This document shows, one piece after another, positions 14,003-21,526 of a stretch of DNA of 46,197 nt. The notes below the pieces were generated by a model. That model was not told where the DNA came from. It searched no databases and saw only the letters and a program-made list of their open reading frames with translations. How positions within the stretch are numbered: position 1 is the first letter of the stretch; each line of letters starts with the position of its first letter. This stretch comes from Oscillospiraceae bacterium (lineage in GTDB: Bacteria; Bacillota; Clostridia; Oscillospirales; Ruminococcaceae). The DNA lies in assembly GCA_029067895.1 (NCBI GenBank), contig JAIEDQ010000171.1, positions 1 through 46,197 of the forward strand. Direction: 5' to 3'. The position numbers and the translations under genes are program-made.

Positions 14003-15367
14003 ATGTCAACTGTTGCGGCAATTTCAACTCCCCGCGCTCAGGGGGGTATCTCCGTTATACGCATTTCGGGGGAGGACGCTCTTTCCGCTGCGGACAGGAT
14101 ATTTAAACCCCTTTCCCGCAACATTCTCCCCTCGGAAATGGAGGGCTACACCTGCGCTTACGGAAAAATCGTGAACGGTAGTGAAGTCCTGGACGACGGC
14201 GTGCTGACTGTTTTCCGTGCGCCGAAATCCTACACGGGTGAGGACGTTGTTGAAATTTCCTGCCACGGCGGAATTTTTGTTACGGAGCAGATCTTGCGGC
14301 TTATTCTTGACGGCGGCATTAAGGCTGCGGGCGCGGGAGAGTTTACAAAGCGGGCGTTCCTCAACGGAAAAATGAGCCTCACTCAGGCGGAGGCGGTCAT
14401 GGACATTATTTCCGCCGACGGAAACGCGGGCTTGCGGTGCGCGGAATCTCTCCGCGAGGGAGCGCTGTTCCGCCGAATAAAAAAGGTTTCCGACGGTATG
14501 CTTAAGCTGCTCGGCTCTCTTGCGGCTTGGGTGGACTATCCCGACGACGACATTCCCGCGGTGGAGGAGTATGAAATTTCCGCTGTGCTTGAAGCGGGAA
14601 TTGCCGATCTGGACAAGCTGCTCAGCTCCTACGAGAGCGGTCGTATTGTCAGAGAGGGCGCGGATACCGCAATCGTGGGCAGACCCAACGTGGGGAAAAG
14701 CACTTTGATGAATCTTTTGGCAGGCTGTGAGAGAAGCATTGTTTCCGACACGGCGGGCACAACCCGGGACGTTGTAGAGGAATCCGTTCGTCTGGGGGAC
14801 ATTGTTCTGCGGCTTTCCGACACGGCGGGAATTCACGATACCGACGACACGGTGGAAAGCATAGGCGTGGACAGGGCGCGGAAAAAGCTTGACGCCGCCG
14901 ATCTGATATTAGCGGTTTTCGATGCGGGAAGCGAGATCACCTCCGAGGACAGGGAGCTTGCGGAAAAGTGCCGCGGCAGAAATGCAATTGCAGTGCTGAA
15001 CAAATCCGATTTGGAGCATCGGTTTGACTTTTCGGAAATTTCCGATTGTTTTAAAGACAATGTTACGGTTTCCGCCGAAAAGGGCGAGGGACTTGAACGT
15101 TTGGTATCCGCCGTGGAAAAGCTTTACGGAATGACCGGATTTGCTCCCGATATGGGGGTACTTTCAAACGAACGGCAGAGAAGCTGTGCGGAAAGGGCAA
15201 GGCTGTGCTTCAGGGAGGCTCTGGACGCGCTCAAAGCGGGCGCGACATTTGACGCGGTAACGATACTTATTGACGACGGGGAAAATTCCCTGCTGGAGCT
15301 TACGGGTGAAAAGGCGTCCGAGGCTGTGGTGGACGAGGTGTTCTCCCGGTTCTGTGTTGGAAAATAA
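14003..15367 (+). CDS. mnmE: tRNA modification GTPase MnmE
   Basis: 454 residues. With MnmG it forms the complex that adds the cmnm5 or related group to the wobble uridine of several tRNAs. The N-terminal formyl-THF-binding domain starts STVAAISTPRAQGGISVIRI. The G domain lies inside the helical domain: GRPNVGKST (about 226-234), GTTRD, DTAGIHD (about 273), NKSD. The essential C-terminal motif is CVGK, the last four residues. Start: the ATG at 14003 behind TTTGGAGG; an in-frame TTG through parS site 1 would add 34 unlikely residues. A terminator precedes the SD. Confidence 0.96.
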   Translation: MSTVAAISTPRAQGGISVIRISGEDALSAADRIFKPLSRNILPSEMEGYTCAYGKIVNGSEVLDDGVLTVFRAPKSYTGEDVVEISCHGGIFVTEQILRLILDGGIKAAGAGEFTKRAFLNGKMSLTQAEAVMDIISADGNAGLRCAESLREGALFRRIKKVSDGMLKLLGSLAAWVDYPDDDIPAVEEYEISAVLEAGIADLDKLLSSYESGRIVREGADTAIVGRPNVGKSTLMNLLAGCERSIVSDTAGTTRDVVEESVRLGDIVLRLSDTAGIHDTDDTVESIGVDRARKKLDAADLILAVFDAGSEITSEDRELAEKCRGRNAIAVLNKSDLEHRFDFSEISDCFKDNVTVSAEKGEGLERLVSAVEKLYGMTGFAPDMGVLSNERQRSCAERARLCFREALDALKAGATFDAVTILIDDGENSLLELTGEKASEAVVDEVFSRFCVGK

Positions 15368-15380
15368 TTCGGAGGTCAGA

Positions 15381-15923
15381 ATGAAAATTACGCTTAAAAG
15401 GATAAATTTTTTCAGTCCCGACTACGGAAAGATCAGCCGCCTCTACAGGACGGCTTTTCCCGCCGCCGAGCGCGCGCCCATGTGGTTCATGGCATTGAAA
15501 TCGGGAAAAGAAAACGTTGATTTCTGGGGACTTTATTCCGACGGGAAATGGGTCGGACTTGCCTACGTTATCAGCGAGGGGAGCGCGTCCTATCTGTTCT
15601 ATCTTGCGCTTTCGGAAAGCTTCCGCGGGAAAGGTCTGGGAAGCAAGGCATTGCAGTCGCTGATAAAGCATTATTCGGGACAGCGGCTTTTCCTTGCGCT
15701 GGAACAGCTTGACGAGTCCGCGGACAATTATGAGGAGAGGCTGAAGCGGCGGCGTTTTTATCTGAAAAATGGTCTAAAGCCGCTGCCGCTGACTATCCGC
15801 GAAGCCACGGTGGTTTATGATGTAATGGGCACTGGAGACGTTAATCCCGAGGAATATGAGAGCATGATGAAAAAATATTTAGGCGCGGCAAGCAAAATAG
15901 TCTCTATGGATTATGCGGATTAA
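15381..15923 (+). CDS. GNAT-family acetyltransferase
   Basis: 180 residues. The acetyl-CoA-binding motif A is seen as FYLALSESFRGKGLGSKALQ (R/Q-x-x-G-x-G/A form: RGKGLG), with beta strands before (WVGLAYVISEGSASYLF) and motif B-like LKRRRFYLKNGLKP after. The substrate is unknown. It starts 13 bases after mnmE with GGAGG, so it is cotranscribed with mnmE; this gene is not usual there. Confidence 0.86.
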   Translation: MKITLKRINFFSPDYGKISRLYRTAFPAAERAPMWFMALKSGKENVDFWGLYSDGKWVGLAYVISEGSASYLFYLALSESFRGKGLGSKALQSLIKHYSGQRLFLALEQLDESADNYEERLKRRRFYLKNGLKPLPLTIREATVVYDVMGTGDVNPEEYESMMKKYLGAASKIVSMDYAD

Positions 15924-15942
15924 TTAGAAGAGGTGAGATTGA

Positions 15943-16509
15943 ATGAAAGCAACAATAGTTTTAATTGCAGATAACGATGCAGAGAATTATGGCAGAAAAT
16001 TGATGCTGAAAGCACATAGGTATGGAAAGATTGGATTTGAAATGGCAAGACTGCCGCAGCATGTTTCCTTAAAGCAGCCATTTGTAATTCCTAGTTTAGA
16101 GAATATGGAAGTATTCTTTGATGACTTCGCAAAGGAACTATGTCCATTTGATATTGAATTTGTGGATATAGATATATTCCCATCTAATGTATTGGGTGGA
16201 GTCGAATCCGGATGTATGAGCTTGCGAGTAAAAGAAACACCGCAGCTTGTAGATGCACAGAAAAGGCTAAACGAAGGATTATATAAAATATTTGGATCGT
16301 GTCCGGCAGAACATGACAATGACTATATTTTTCACATGACGTTTGCTATTGGCGGTGCGGACTATGAATCATATCAAATGGCTTATAATGAATTAAAAAA
16401 GAGTGATTATAATCAGACATTTAGGTTCAGTAAGTTAGGCTTACTATATTATGACGATGATAATATTACTCCGGGAACATATTTCTGTTATAAGGTTTGT
16501 GAAATATAA
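15943..16509 (+). CDS. 2H phosphoesterase / 2'-5' RNA ligase-like protein
   Basis: 188 residues. Two H-x-S/T motifs are visible: HVSL in RLPQHVSLKQPF (about residue 40) and HMTF in YIFHMTFAIGG (about 129). They are the paired catalytic histidines of the 2H superfamily (LigT-like enzymes and cyclic phosphodiesterases). Size fits. The likely chemistry is on 2',3'- or 2'-5'-linked RNA ends, but the substrate cannot be told. The gene is clearly more AT-rich in codon use than its neighbours, which suggests recent transfer. It follows the GNAT gene by 19 bases with an AGAGGTGAG ribosome site. Confidence 0.8.
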   Translation: MKATIVLIADNDAENYGRKLMLKAHRYGKIGFEMARLPQHVSLKQPFVIPSLENMEVFFDDFAKELCPFDIEFVDIDIFPSNVLGGVESGCMSLRVKETPQLVDAQKRLNEGLYKIFGSCPAEHDNDYIFHMTFAIGGADYESYQMAYNELKKSDYNQTFRFSKLGLLYYDDDNITPGTYFCYKVCEI

Positions 16510-16616
16510 TACTACAACAGGAATAAATTAGCCTCTATCAGAAGTTTGTTGTACGGTTATCTGTCATAGGTAACTGCCCATTAGGCATTTTGGCGAAAGG
16601 TAAAAGGAATACTAAT

Positions 16617-16632
16617 TGTTCCACGTGGAACA
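16617..16632. promoter_or_regulatory. parS site 2
   Basis: TGTTCCACGTGGAACA, perfect palindrome, in the gap before mnmG. The 80 bases after it resemble those after site 4 (19330). Confidence 0.9.
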
Positions 16633-16714
16633 ATCTGCTGCAAATTCCGAATGTGAGTTTTTACTTTGCCAAATATCGCGGTATGCGTTTATTCATAAAT
16701 TGGAGAGGATAAAA

Positions 16715-18586
16715 ATGAGTCATTATATAGACAGCTACGACGTGGCTGTGATAGGCGCGGGACACGCGGGTGTGGAGGCGGCTCTTGCGGCGGCGCGGCT
16801 GGGCGCGAAAACCGTTATGTTCACAATCTCGCTGGACAATATCGCGAATATGCCCTGCAATCCCTCTATCGGAGGAACGGCTAAGGGACATCTTGTCCGC
16901 GAGATAGACGCTCTCGGCGGCGAAATGGGAAAAGCCGCCGACGCTTGCTTTATCCAGAGCCGTATGCTCAACAGGGGAAAGGGTCCTGCGGTGCACAGCC
17001 TGCGGGTTCAGGCGGACAGGGTCAAGTACCATAATCATATGAAAAAGGTTTGCGAAATGCAGGAGAATCTTGACGTGAAGCAAGCCGAGGTCACGGAAAT
17101 CCTTACGGAAAACGGTACGGTCACGGGAATTGTGACCCATCTTGGCGGCGAGTACAGGGTCAAGACCGCGATAATTGCCACGGGTACTTATCTGAAAGGA
17201 CTTATCCATGTTGGTGACGTTTCCTACGAAAGCGGTCCCGACAGCACTCTGCCCGCAAGGGGGCTTTCGGACAGTCTGCGGGGTCTGGGAATTAATCTGC
17301 GCCGCTTCAAGACGGGTACTCCCAGCCGCGTCCACCGCCGTTCCATTGATTTTGATAAGCTGGAAATTCAGCACGGCGACGGGGACATTCAGCCTTTTTC
17401 CTTTGAAACTCCCCGGGAGGGTCTGGAAAATATCGTACTCTGCTATGTTGCCTATACAAACGAGGAGACCCATAAGGTTATCCGCGAAAATATCCACCGT
17501 TCGCCCATGTATTCGGGCAGGATTGAGGGAATAGGTCCGCGGTACTGTCCGTCTATCGAGGACAAGATCGTGCGGTTTTCCGAGCGTCCCCGCCATCAGC
17601 TTTTTATAGAGCCAATGGGTCTTGATACCGAGGAGTTTTATTTGCAGGGAATGTCCTCGTCCCTGCCCGAAGATGTGCAGATCGCATTTCTGCGGACGAT
17701 AAAGGGACTTGAACGTGTGGAGATAATGCGGAACGCCTACGCTATCGAGTACGACTGCTGCGACCCGCAGGACTTGCGTCATACGCTGGAATTTAAAAAT
17801 ATCCGCGGACTTTACGGCGCGGGACAGTTCAACGGTACGTCGGGCTATGAGGAAGCCGCCGCACAGGGGCTTGTTGCGGGAATAAACGCGGCACGGTACT
17901 GCAAGGGCGAGGAGGGGATAACTTTAAGCCGATCGTCGTCCTACATCGGCACGCTTATCGACGACCTTGTGATAAAGGGTTGTCTTGACCCCTACCGCAT
18001 GATGACCTCCCGAAGCGAATACAGGCTTCTGCTCAGGCAGGACAATGCTGACGAGCGGCTTACTCCGCTGGGATATGAGATAGGTCTTATTTCCGAGGAA
18101 CGTTACAAATTGTTCCACGTGAAACAATTGCAGATAAAGCAGGAGATTGCACGGGTCAAGGCGAAAACTTTATCCCCAACCGCGGAGCTGAACAAGCTGC
18201 TGACCGAAAAGGGTACGGCGGAAATTTCCACAGGCGTTAAAATGAGCGACCTTATCCGCCGTCCGCAGATCTCCTACGAGGACTTAAAACCCTTTGACGC
18301 GAAACGTCCCGAGCTTCCTTATGAAGTGCGGGAACAGGTGGGCTTGCAGATCGAGTACGAGGGCTACATCGAGCGGCAGCTTGCGGAGGTCGAACACGTC
18401 AAAAAGCTTGAAAACAAGCGGCTGCCCCAGCCCTTTGACTATAACGAAATAAAAGGTCTGAGCCTTGAAGCGCAGGAGAAGCTGAACCGCGTTCAGCCCG
18501 AAAATATCGGACAGGCAAGCAGGATATCGGGGGTCTCTCCCGCGGACGTGAGCGTGCTTATAATCTGGCTTGCCGCCCGCAAGTAA
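16715..18586 (+). CDS. mnmG: tRNA uridine-5-carboxymethylaminomethyl modification enzyme MnmG
   Basis: 623 residues, usual length. It is the FAD/NADH partner of MnmE. FAD-binding GAGHAGVEAALAAARLG (about 14-30), the conserved CNPSIGGTAKGHLVREIDAL, the lid segment with GPRYCPSIEDKI and RHQLFIEPMG, NGTSGYEEAAAQG, and the C-terminal helical MnmE-binding domain ending ISGVSPADVSVLIIWL are all seen. Start ATG 16715 after GGAGAGGA. A parS site is embedded in the coding sequence at residues 466-471 (LFHVKQ). The next gene, rsmG, begins 13 bases after the stop. Confidence 0.97.
   Translation: MSHYIDSYDVAVIGAGHAGVEAALAAARLGAKTVMFTISLDNIANMPCNPSIGGTAKGHLVREIDALGGEMGKAADACFIQSRMLNRGKGPAVHSLRVQADRVKYHNHMKKVCEMQENLDVKQAEVTEILTENGTVTGIVTHLGGEYRVKTAIIATGTYLKGLIHVGDVSYESGPDSTLPARGLSDSLRGLGINLRRFKTGTPSRVHRRSIDFDKLEIQHGDGDIQPFSFETPREGLENIVLCYVAYTNEETHKVIRENIHRSPMYSGRIEGIGPRYCPSIEDKIVRFSERPRHQLFIEPMGLDTEEFYLQGMSSSLPEDVQIAFLRTIKGLERVEIMRNAYAIEYDCCDPQDLRHTLEFKNIRGLYGAGQFNGTSGYEEAAAQGLVAGINAARYCKGEEGITLSRSSSYIGTLIDDLVIKGCLDPYRMMTSRSEYRLLLRQDNADERLTPLGYEIGLISEERYKLFHVKQLQIKQEIARVKAKTLSPTAELNKLLTEKGTAEISTGVKMSDLIRRPQISYEDLKPFDAKRPELPYEVREQVGLQIEYEGYIERQLAEVEHVKKLENKRLPQPFDYNEIKGLSLEAQEKLNRVQPENIGQASRISGVSPADVSVLIIWLAARK
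18111..18126. promoter_or_regulatory. parS site 3, inside mnmG
   Basis: TGTTCCACGTGAAACA, identical to the Bacillus subtilis consensus, read as codons LFHVKQ of MnmG. The protein sequence there is in a helical, tolerant region. Confidence 0.88.
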
Positions 18587-18599
18587 CAAGGAGGCGTTT

Positions 18600-19313
18600 A
18601 TGGCTGTTTTACCCGAATATAAAAATTTTGCGGAGCTTTTTTCGCCGGAGGGATTTGATGTCTCCCAGGAGCAGTATGGGAAGTTTTCCGAGTACGCCCG
18701 AACTCTTGTGGAGTGGAATGAAAAAATGAATCTGACGGGAATTACCGACCCGGACGGAATTGCGGAAAAGCACTTTTTAGATAGTATCCTGCCGCTGAAG
18801 TTCCTTGAAATTCCCGACGGCAGCAAGGTCATAGACGTGGGTACGGGAGCGGGATTTCCCGGCGTGCCTATAAAAATTTACCGTCCCGATATAAAGCTTA
18901 CGCTGCTGGACAGCCTTAACAAGCGGGTGAATTTTCTCTCCGTGGCTTGCGAAGCGGCGGGGCTTAGTGCGGAACTTGTCCATGCCAGAGCGGAGGAGGG
19001 GGGGCGCGACCCTCGGTACAGAGAAAAATTTGACGCGGCTTTCGCAAGGGCTGTAGCTGCAATGCCGGTGCTTGCGGAATACTGCCTGCCCTATGTTAAA
19101 GTCGGCGGGGTCTTTGCGGCAATGAAAGGTCCAAGCGAAAACTACAAGGACGGCGAAAATGCCGTAAAGCTTCTGGGCGGGGAGATCGCAGACGTTAAAG
19201 AATATGAACTTCCTAACGGGGACAAGCGCGTACTTATAATAGTGCGCAAAATTTCTCCGACGGCAGGGAAGTACCCAAGGAACGGCGGGCAGATATCCAA
19301 AAAGCCGCTGTAA
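18600..19313 (+). CDS. rsmG: 16S rRNA (guanine527-N7)-methyltransferase RsmG
   Basis: 237 residues. It methylates G527 in 16S rRNA with S-adenosylmethionine. KMNLTGITDPDGIAEKHFLD (family signature), the SAM-binding DVGTGAGFPGVPIKI (about 79), DSLNKRVNFL and the VHARAEE segment are visible. GGAGG is five bases before the ATG. It follows mnmG and precedes parAB, as in Bacillus. Confidence 0.96.
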   Translation: MAVLPEYKNFAELFSPEGFDVSQEQYGKFSEYARTLVEWNEKMNLTGITDPDGIAEKHFLDSILPLKFLEIPDGSKVIDVGTGAGFPGVPIKIYRPDIKLTLLDSLNKRVNFLSVACEAAGLSAELVHARAEEGGRDPRYREKFDAAFARAVAAMPVLAEYCLPYVKVGGVFAAMKGPSENYKDGENAVKLLGGEIADVKEYELPNGDKRVLIIVRKISPTAGKYPRNGGQISKKPL

Positions 19314-19329
19314 ACTGCATAATATAAAT

Positions 19330-19345
19330 TGTTCCACGTGAAAAA
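19330..19345. promoter_or_regulatory. parS-like site 4 (degenerate)
   Basis: TGTTCCACGTGAAAAA: intact left half and core, right half altered at one or two bases. It probably binds ParB weakly, if at all. Confidence 0.6.
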
Positions 19346-19431
19346 GCTGTTGCAAAGCGACGGAAATTCGCGCAAATCGCGAATACGAGTTTTGTTTCGC
19401 AAAGCATCGCGGTGTGTGCTTTGCCTAAAAA

Positions 19432-19447
19432 TGTTCCACGTGGAACA
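19432..19447. promoter_or_regulatory. parS site 5, also terminator-like
   Basis: TGTTCCACGTGGAACA flanked by AAAAA and TTTTTT. As RNA it is a 7-bp stem ATGTTCC/GGAACAT followed by a U run, so besides binding ParB it may end transcripts from rsmG. The parA promoter starts 37 bases further on. Confidence 0.85.
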
Positions 19448-19484
19448 TTTTTTATCTTTATTTTATCTTTATTTGCAAAAATTA

Positions 19485-19513
19485 TTGCAATCGTGCGGAG
19501 AATATGGTATAAT
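19485..19513 (+). promoter_or_regulatory. parAB promoter
   Basis: TTGCAA and TATAAT with a 17-base spacer, 32 bases before the parA start. ParB spreading from parS site 5 could repress it. Confidence 0.65.
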
Positions 19514-19544
19514 TATATTTATTGAAAATGAAAGGAAGGCTGTC

Positions 19545-20342
19545 ATGGCGATCGTTATTGCTGTCGCAAACCAGAAAGGCGGCGTGGGAAAATCCACTAC
19601 CGTGGTGAACCTTGCGGCGTGTCTGGGACAGAGAAAGAAAAAAGTCCTGTGCGTGGACATGGACGCTCAGGGAAATACAACCAGCGGATTCGGCATCCGC
19701 AAGAAAAACGTAGGCATATCTACATACGACGCGCTTTTAGGGCTTCGGAGGATTCAGGAAGCTGTCATAAAAACCGAGTTTGAGAACGTGTGGCTTGTGC
19801 CCGCAACGTCCTCCCTTGCCGCCGCGGATATCGAGCTTATCGAGGTGGACAATATGCAGAAGCGCATGAAAATGCAGCTCCTCACTATAAAGCAGGACTA
19901 CGACTACATACTGCTGGACTGCCCGCCGTCCCTGTCGCTTATTCCGGTAAACGCACTGTGCGCCTGCGATACGGTGCTGGTGCCCATGACCTGCGAGTAC
20001 TTTGCAATGGAGGGACTTTCCCAGCTTGTGGAGTCCATACGTCTGGTAAAGCAGAGATACAATCCGACTATCGACATTGAGGGCATACTTTTTACCATGT
20101 TCGACGGACGGCTCAACCTTACAAGTCAGGTGGTAAGCGAGGTCAAGAAGCATTTCCCCAAGAAAATGTTTAAGACCGTTATTCCGAGGAATGTGCGTAT
20201 TTCAGAGGCTCCCAGCTTTGGAAAGCCGGTTATTTACTATGATAAAAGCTCCCGCGGCGCGGAGGCTTACGAACTTTTCACGGAAGAGCTGCTGAAAAGG
20301 CATAAGGCTGCCGAAAAAGCATTAGCGGCGTCTAAAAAGTAA
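19545..20342 (+). CDS. parA: Chromosome partitioning ATPase ParA/Soj
   Basis: 265 residues. Deviant Walker A KGGVGKST (11-18) with the signature lysine, CVDMDAQGNTTSGFG (switch I), LLDCPPSLSLI (Walker B) and the C-terminal ISEAPSFGKPVIYYD are all present. It binds ATP and nonspecific DNA and works with ParB in origin segregation and, in Bacillus, in DnaA control. Start ATG 19545 behind AAAGGAAGG; open frame upstream runs through parS sites 4 and 5 and is not coding. Confidence 0.96.
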   Translation: MAIVIAVANQKGGVGKSTTVVNLAACLGQRKKKVLCVDMDAQGNTTSGFGIRKKNVGISTYDALLGLRRIQEAVIKTEFENVWLVPATSSLAAADIELIEVDNMQKRMKMQLLTIKQDYDYILLDCPPSLSLIPVNALCACDTVLVPMTCEYFAMEGLSQLVESIRLVKQRYNPTIDIEGILFTMFDGRLNLTSQVVSEVKKHFPKKMFKTVIPRNVRISEAPSFGKPVIYYDKSSRGAEAYELFTEELLKRHKAAEKALAASKK

Positions 20343-20356
20343 CGAAAGGGGGCAAA

Positions 20357-20389
20357 ATGTTCCACACGGAACAATTGAAATATGGCTAA
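20357..20389 (+). CDS. Possible 10-codon leader ORF coupled to parB
   Basis: ATG at 20357 follows AAAGGGGGC at good spacing and encodes MFHTEQLKYG, ending with TAA inside the parB start (ATGGCTAA). parB itself has no evident SD, so ribosomes finishing this peptide may restart on parB. The sequence derives from a decayed parS site. It is a prediction from spacing only. Confidence 0.4.
   Translation: MFHTEQLKYG
20358..20373. promoter_or_regulatory. parS-like site 6 (mutated core)
   Basis: TGTTCCACACGGAACA: both arms match parS, but the central CACGTG has become CACACG. The core change should greatly reduce ParB binding. Confidence 0.55.
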
Positions 20390-21254
20390 GAAAAGTTTAG
20401 GAATGGGTCTTGACGCGCTTTTCGGCGACAACGGCGCAGAGGGCGGCGATACCCATACTTTGAGAATATCCGAAATCGAACCCAACCGCAAACAGCCCAG
20501 ACAGGATTTTGACGAGGCTGCAATCGCGGAGCTTGCGGACAGTATCCGTCAGCACGGACTTATCCAGCCGATAGTGGTCCGTCCTATGGATGAGGGCTAC
20601 CAGATCGTGGCGGGCGAACGCCGCTGGAGAGCCTGCCGTATGCTTGGCATGAGCGACGTTCCTGTTGTTATAAAGGAGCTTACCGACGAGGAGACCGCCC
20701 AGATCGCACTGATAGAAAACATTCAGCGGCAGGACTTAAATCCCGTGGAGGAAGCCGCCGCATACCGCGCTCTTATGGACGAGTACGGCATGACCCAGGA
20801 GGCAGTCTCAAAGGCGGTTGGAAAATCCCGTTCCGCTATTGCAAACTCGGTGAGGCTGCTTAATCTTCCCGACGAGATCGTGGAAATGCTGAGAAAGGGA
20901 CAGCTTTCCGCGGGACAGGCAAAGGCTATCGCTTCGGCGGATTCCGAGGAGGATATGCTTGAAATTGCAAAGCTTGCCGCGGACGGAAAGGTCACCGTAA
21001 GAGGAATAGAAAAGCTTGCCGCGGAGAAGTCCGGAAAGGAAAACGGCGAAGCGGAGGAAAAGACGTCCGTACCGAAAACAGCCGAGGAAAGAGCGGAGAT
21101 GAGCTTTATCACCGAAATGCAGATAAGCCTTGAAGATCATTTGCGGAAAAAGGTAAAGATAACCTCCAAGGACGGCGAAAACGGAACGATCACAATTGAT
21201 TTTTACAGCCGCGACGATCTGACAGACCTTGCGGACAGACTGACCTGCTATTAA
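20382..21254 (+). CDS. parB: Chromosome partitioning protein ParB/Spo0J
   Basis: 290 residues. Start MAKKSLGMGLDALFGDN is typical. The CTP-binding part includes LRISEIEPNRKQPRQDFDE and the GERRWRACR motif (about 79-87); ENIQRQDLNPVEEA follows, then a helix-turn-helix (MTQEAVSKAVGKSRSAIANS) that reads parS, and a C-terminal dimer domain after a charged linker. It loads on the parS sites listed here and organises the origin region. Its SD is weak, see the leader ORF. A family-1 hairpin repeat starts right after the TAA. Confidence 0.96.
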   Translation: MAKKSLGMGLDALFGDNGAEGGDTHTLRISEIEPNRKQPRQDFDEAAIAELADSIRQHGLIQPIVVRPMDEGYQIVAGERRWRACRMLGMSDVPVVIKELTDEETAQIALIENIQRQDLNPVEEAAAYRALMDEYGMTQEAVSKAVGKSRSAIANSVRLLNLPDEIVEMLRKGQLSAGQAKAIASADSEEDMLEIAKLAADGKVTVRGIEKLAAEKSGKENGEAEEKTSVPKTAEERAEMSFITEMQISLEDHLRKKVKITSKDGENGTITIDFYSRDDLTDLADRLTCY

Positions 21255-21321
21255 AAAGGCTGAGCCTTTACCCATGCCGCCGTCTACAGTGATGGCGGCA
21301 GATTTTGTTTCCGAGACGAAA
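21255..21321 (+). repeat. Family-1 hairpin repeat, copy c, abutting the parB stop
   Basis: Best copy of the family. AAAGGC-TGA-GCCTTT (21255-21269), then ACCCA, then TGCCGCC (21275-21281) with GGCGGCA (21294-21300), then GATTTTGTTTCCGAGACGAA. The second stem followed by a T-rich stretch resembles an intrinsic terminator for parAB. Similarity to other copies seems to continue to about 21355. Confidence 0.75.
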
Positions 21322-21366
21322 GAAATTTCCGTATCGCAATTTGCCCGAACGACATATATTTTTAAC

Positions 21367-21402
21367 ATTCCCGCCGCAGGCAGCTTGTCCGCGGTGGGAA
21401 AA
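21367..21402 (+). other. GC-rich hairpin downstream of parB
   Basis: TTCCCGCCGC pairs with GCGGTGGGAA (one G-T pair, 13-base loop). It is the third stem in the 270-base gap before the aspartate kinase gene. Confidence 0.45.
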
Positions 21403-21416
21403 CAGTCGTTTTTCAC

Positions 21417-21447
21417 AAACGGACACGAAAATGTGCCGTTTTTTTGT
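21417..21447 (+). terminator. Intrinsic terminator upstream of the aspartate kinase gene
   Basis: AAACGG-a-CAC pairs with GTGCCGTTT across a GAAAAT loop, followed by TTTTTTG. It closes the parAB transcription unit. Confidence 0.75.
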
Positions 21448-21459
21448 TTTATATTCCTA

Positions 21460-21488
21460 TTGATTATCTTCCGAAATTTATTTATAAT
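21460..21488 (+). promoter_or_regulatory. Aspartate kinase promoter
   Basis: TTGATT and TATAAT with a 17-base spacer, 39 bases before the ATG. The leader is too short for a lysine riboswitch. Confidence 0.65.
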
Positions 21489-21526
21489 AGTATAGTATCA
21501 AACCAAAATGAAAGGAATATGTTTCC

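Noticed and set aside
13902-20373. Repeated TGTTCCACGTGGAACA as a CRISPR array or transposon end
   Set aside because: Spacing is irregular (0.1-2.7 kb) with genes between, and the sequence is the parS consensus.
21322-21526. Lysine riboswitch before the aspartate kinase gene
   Set aside because: The leader after the promoter is under 40 bases, and the rest is explained by the repeat and terminator.
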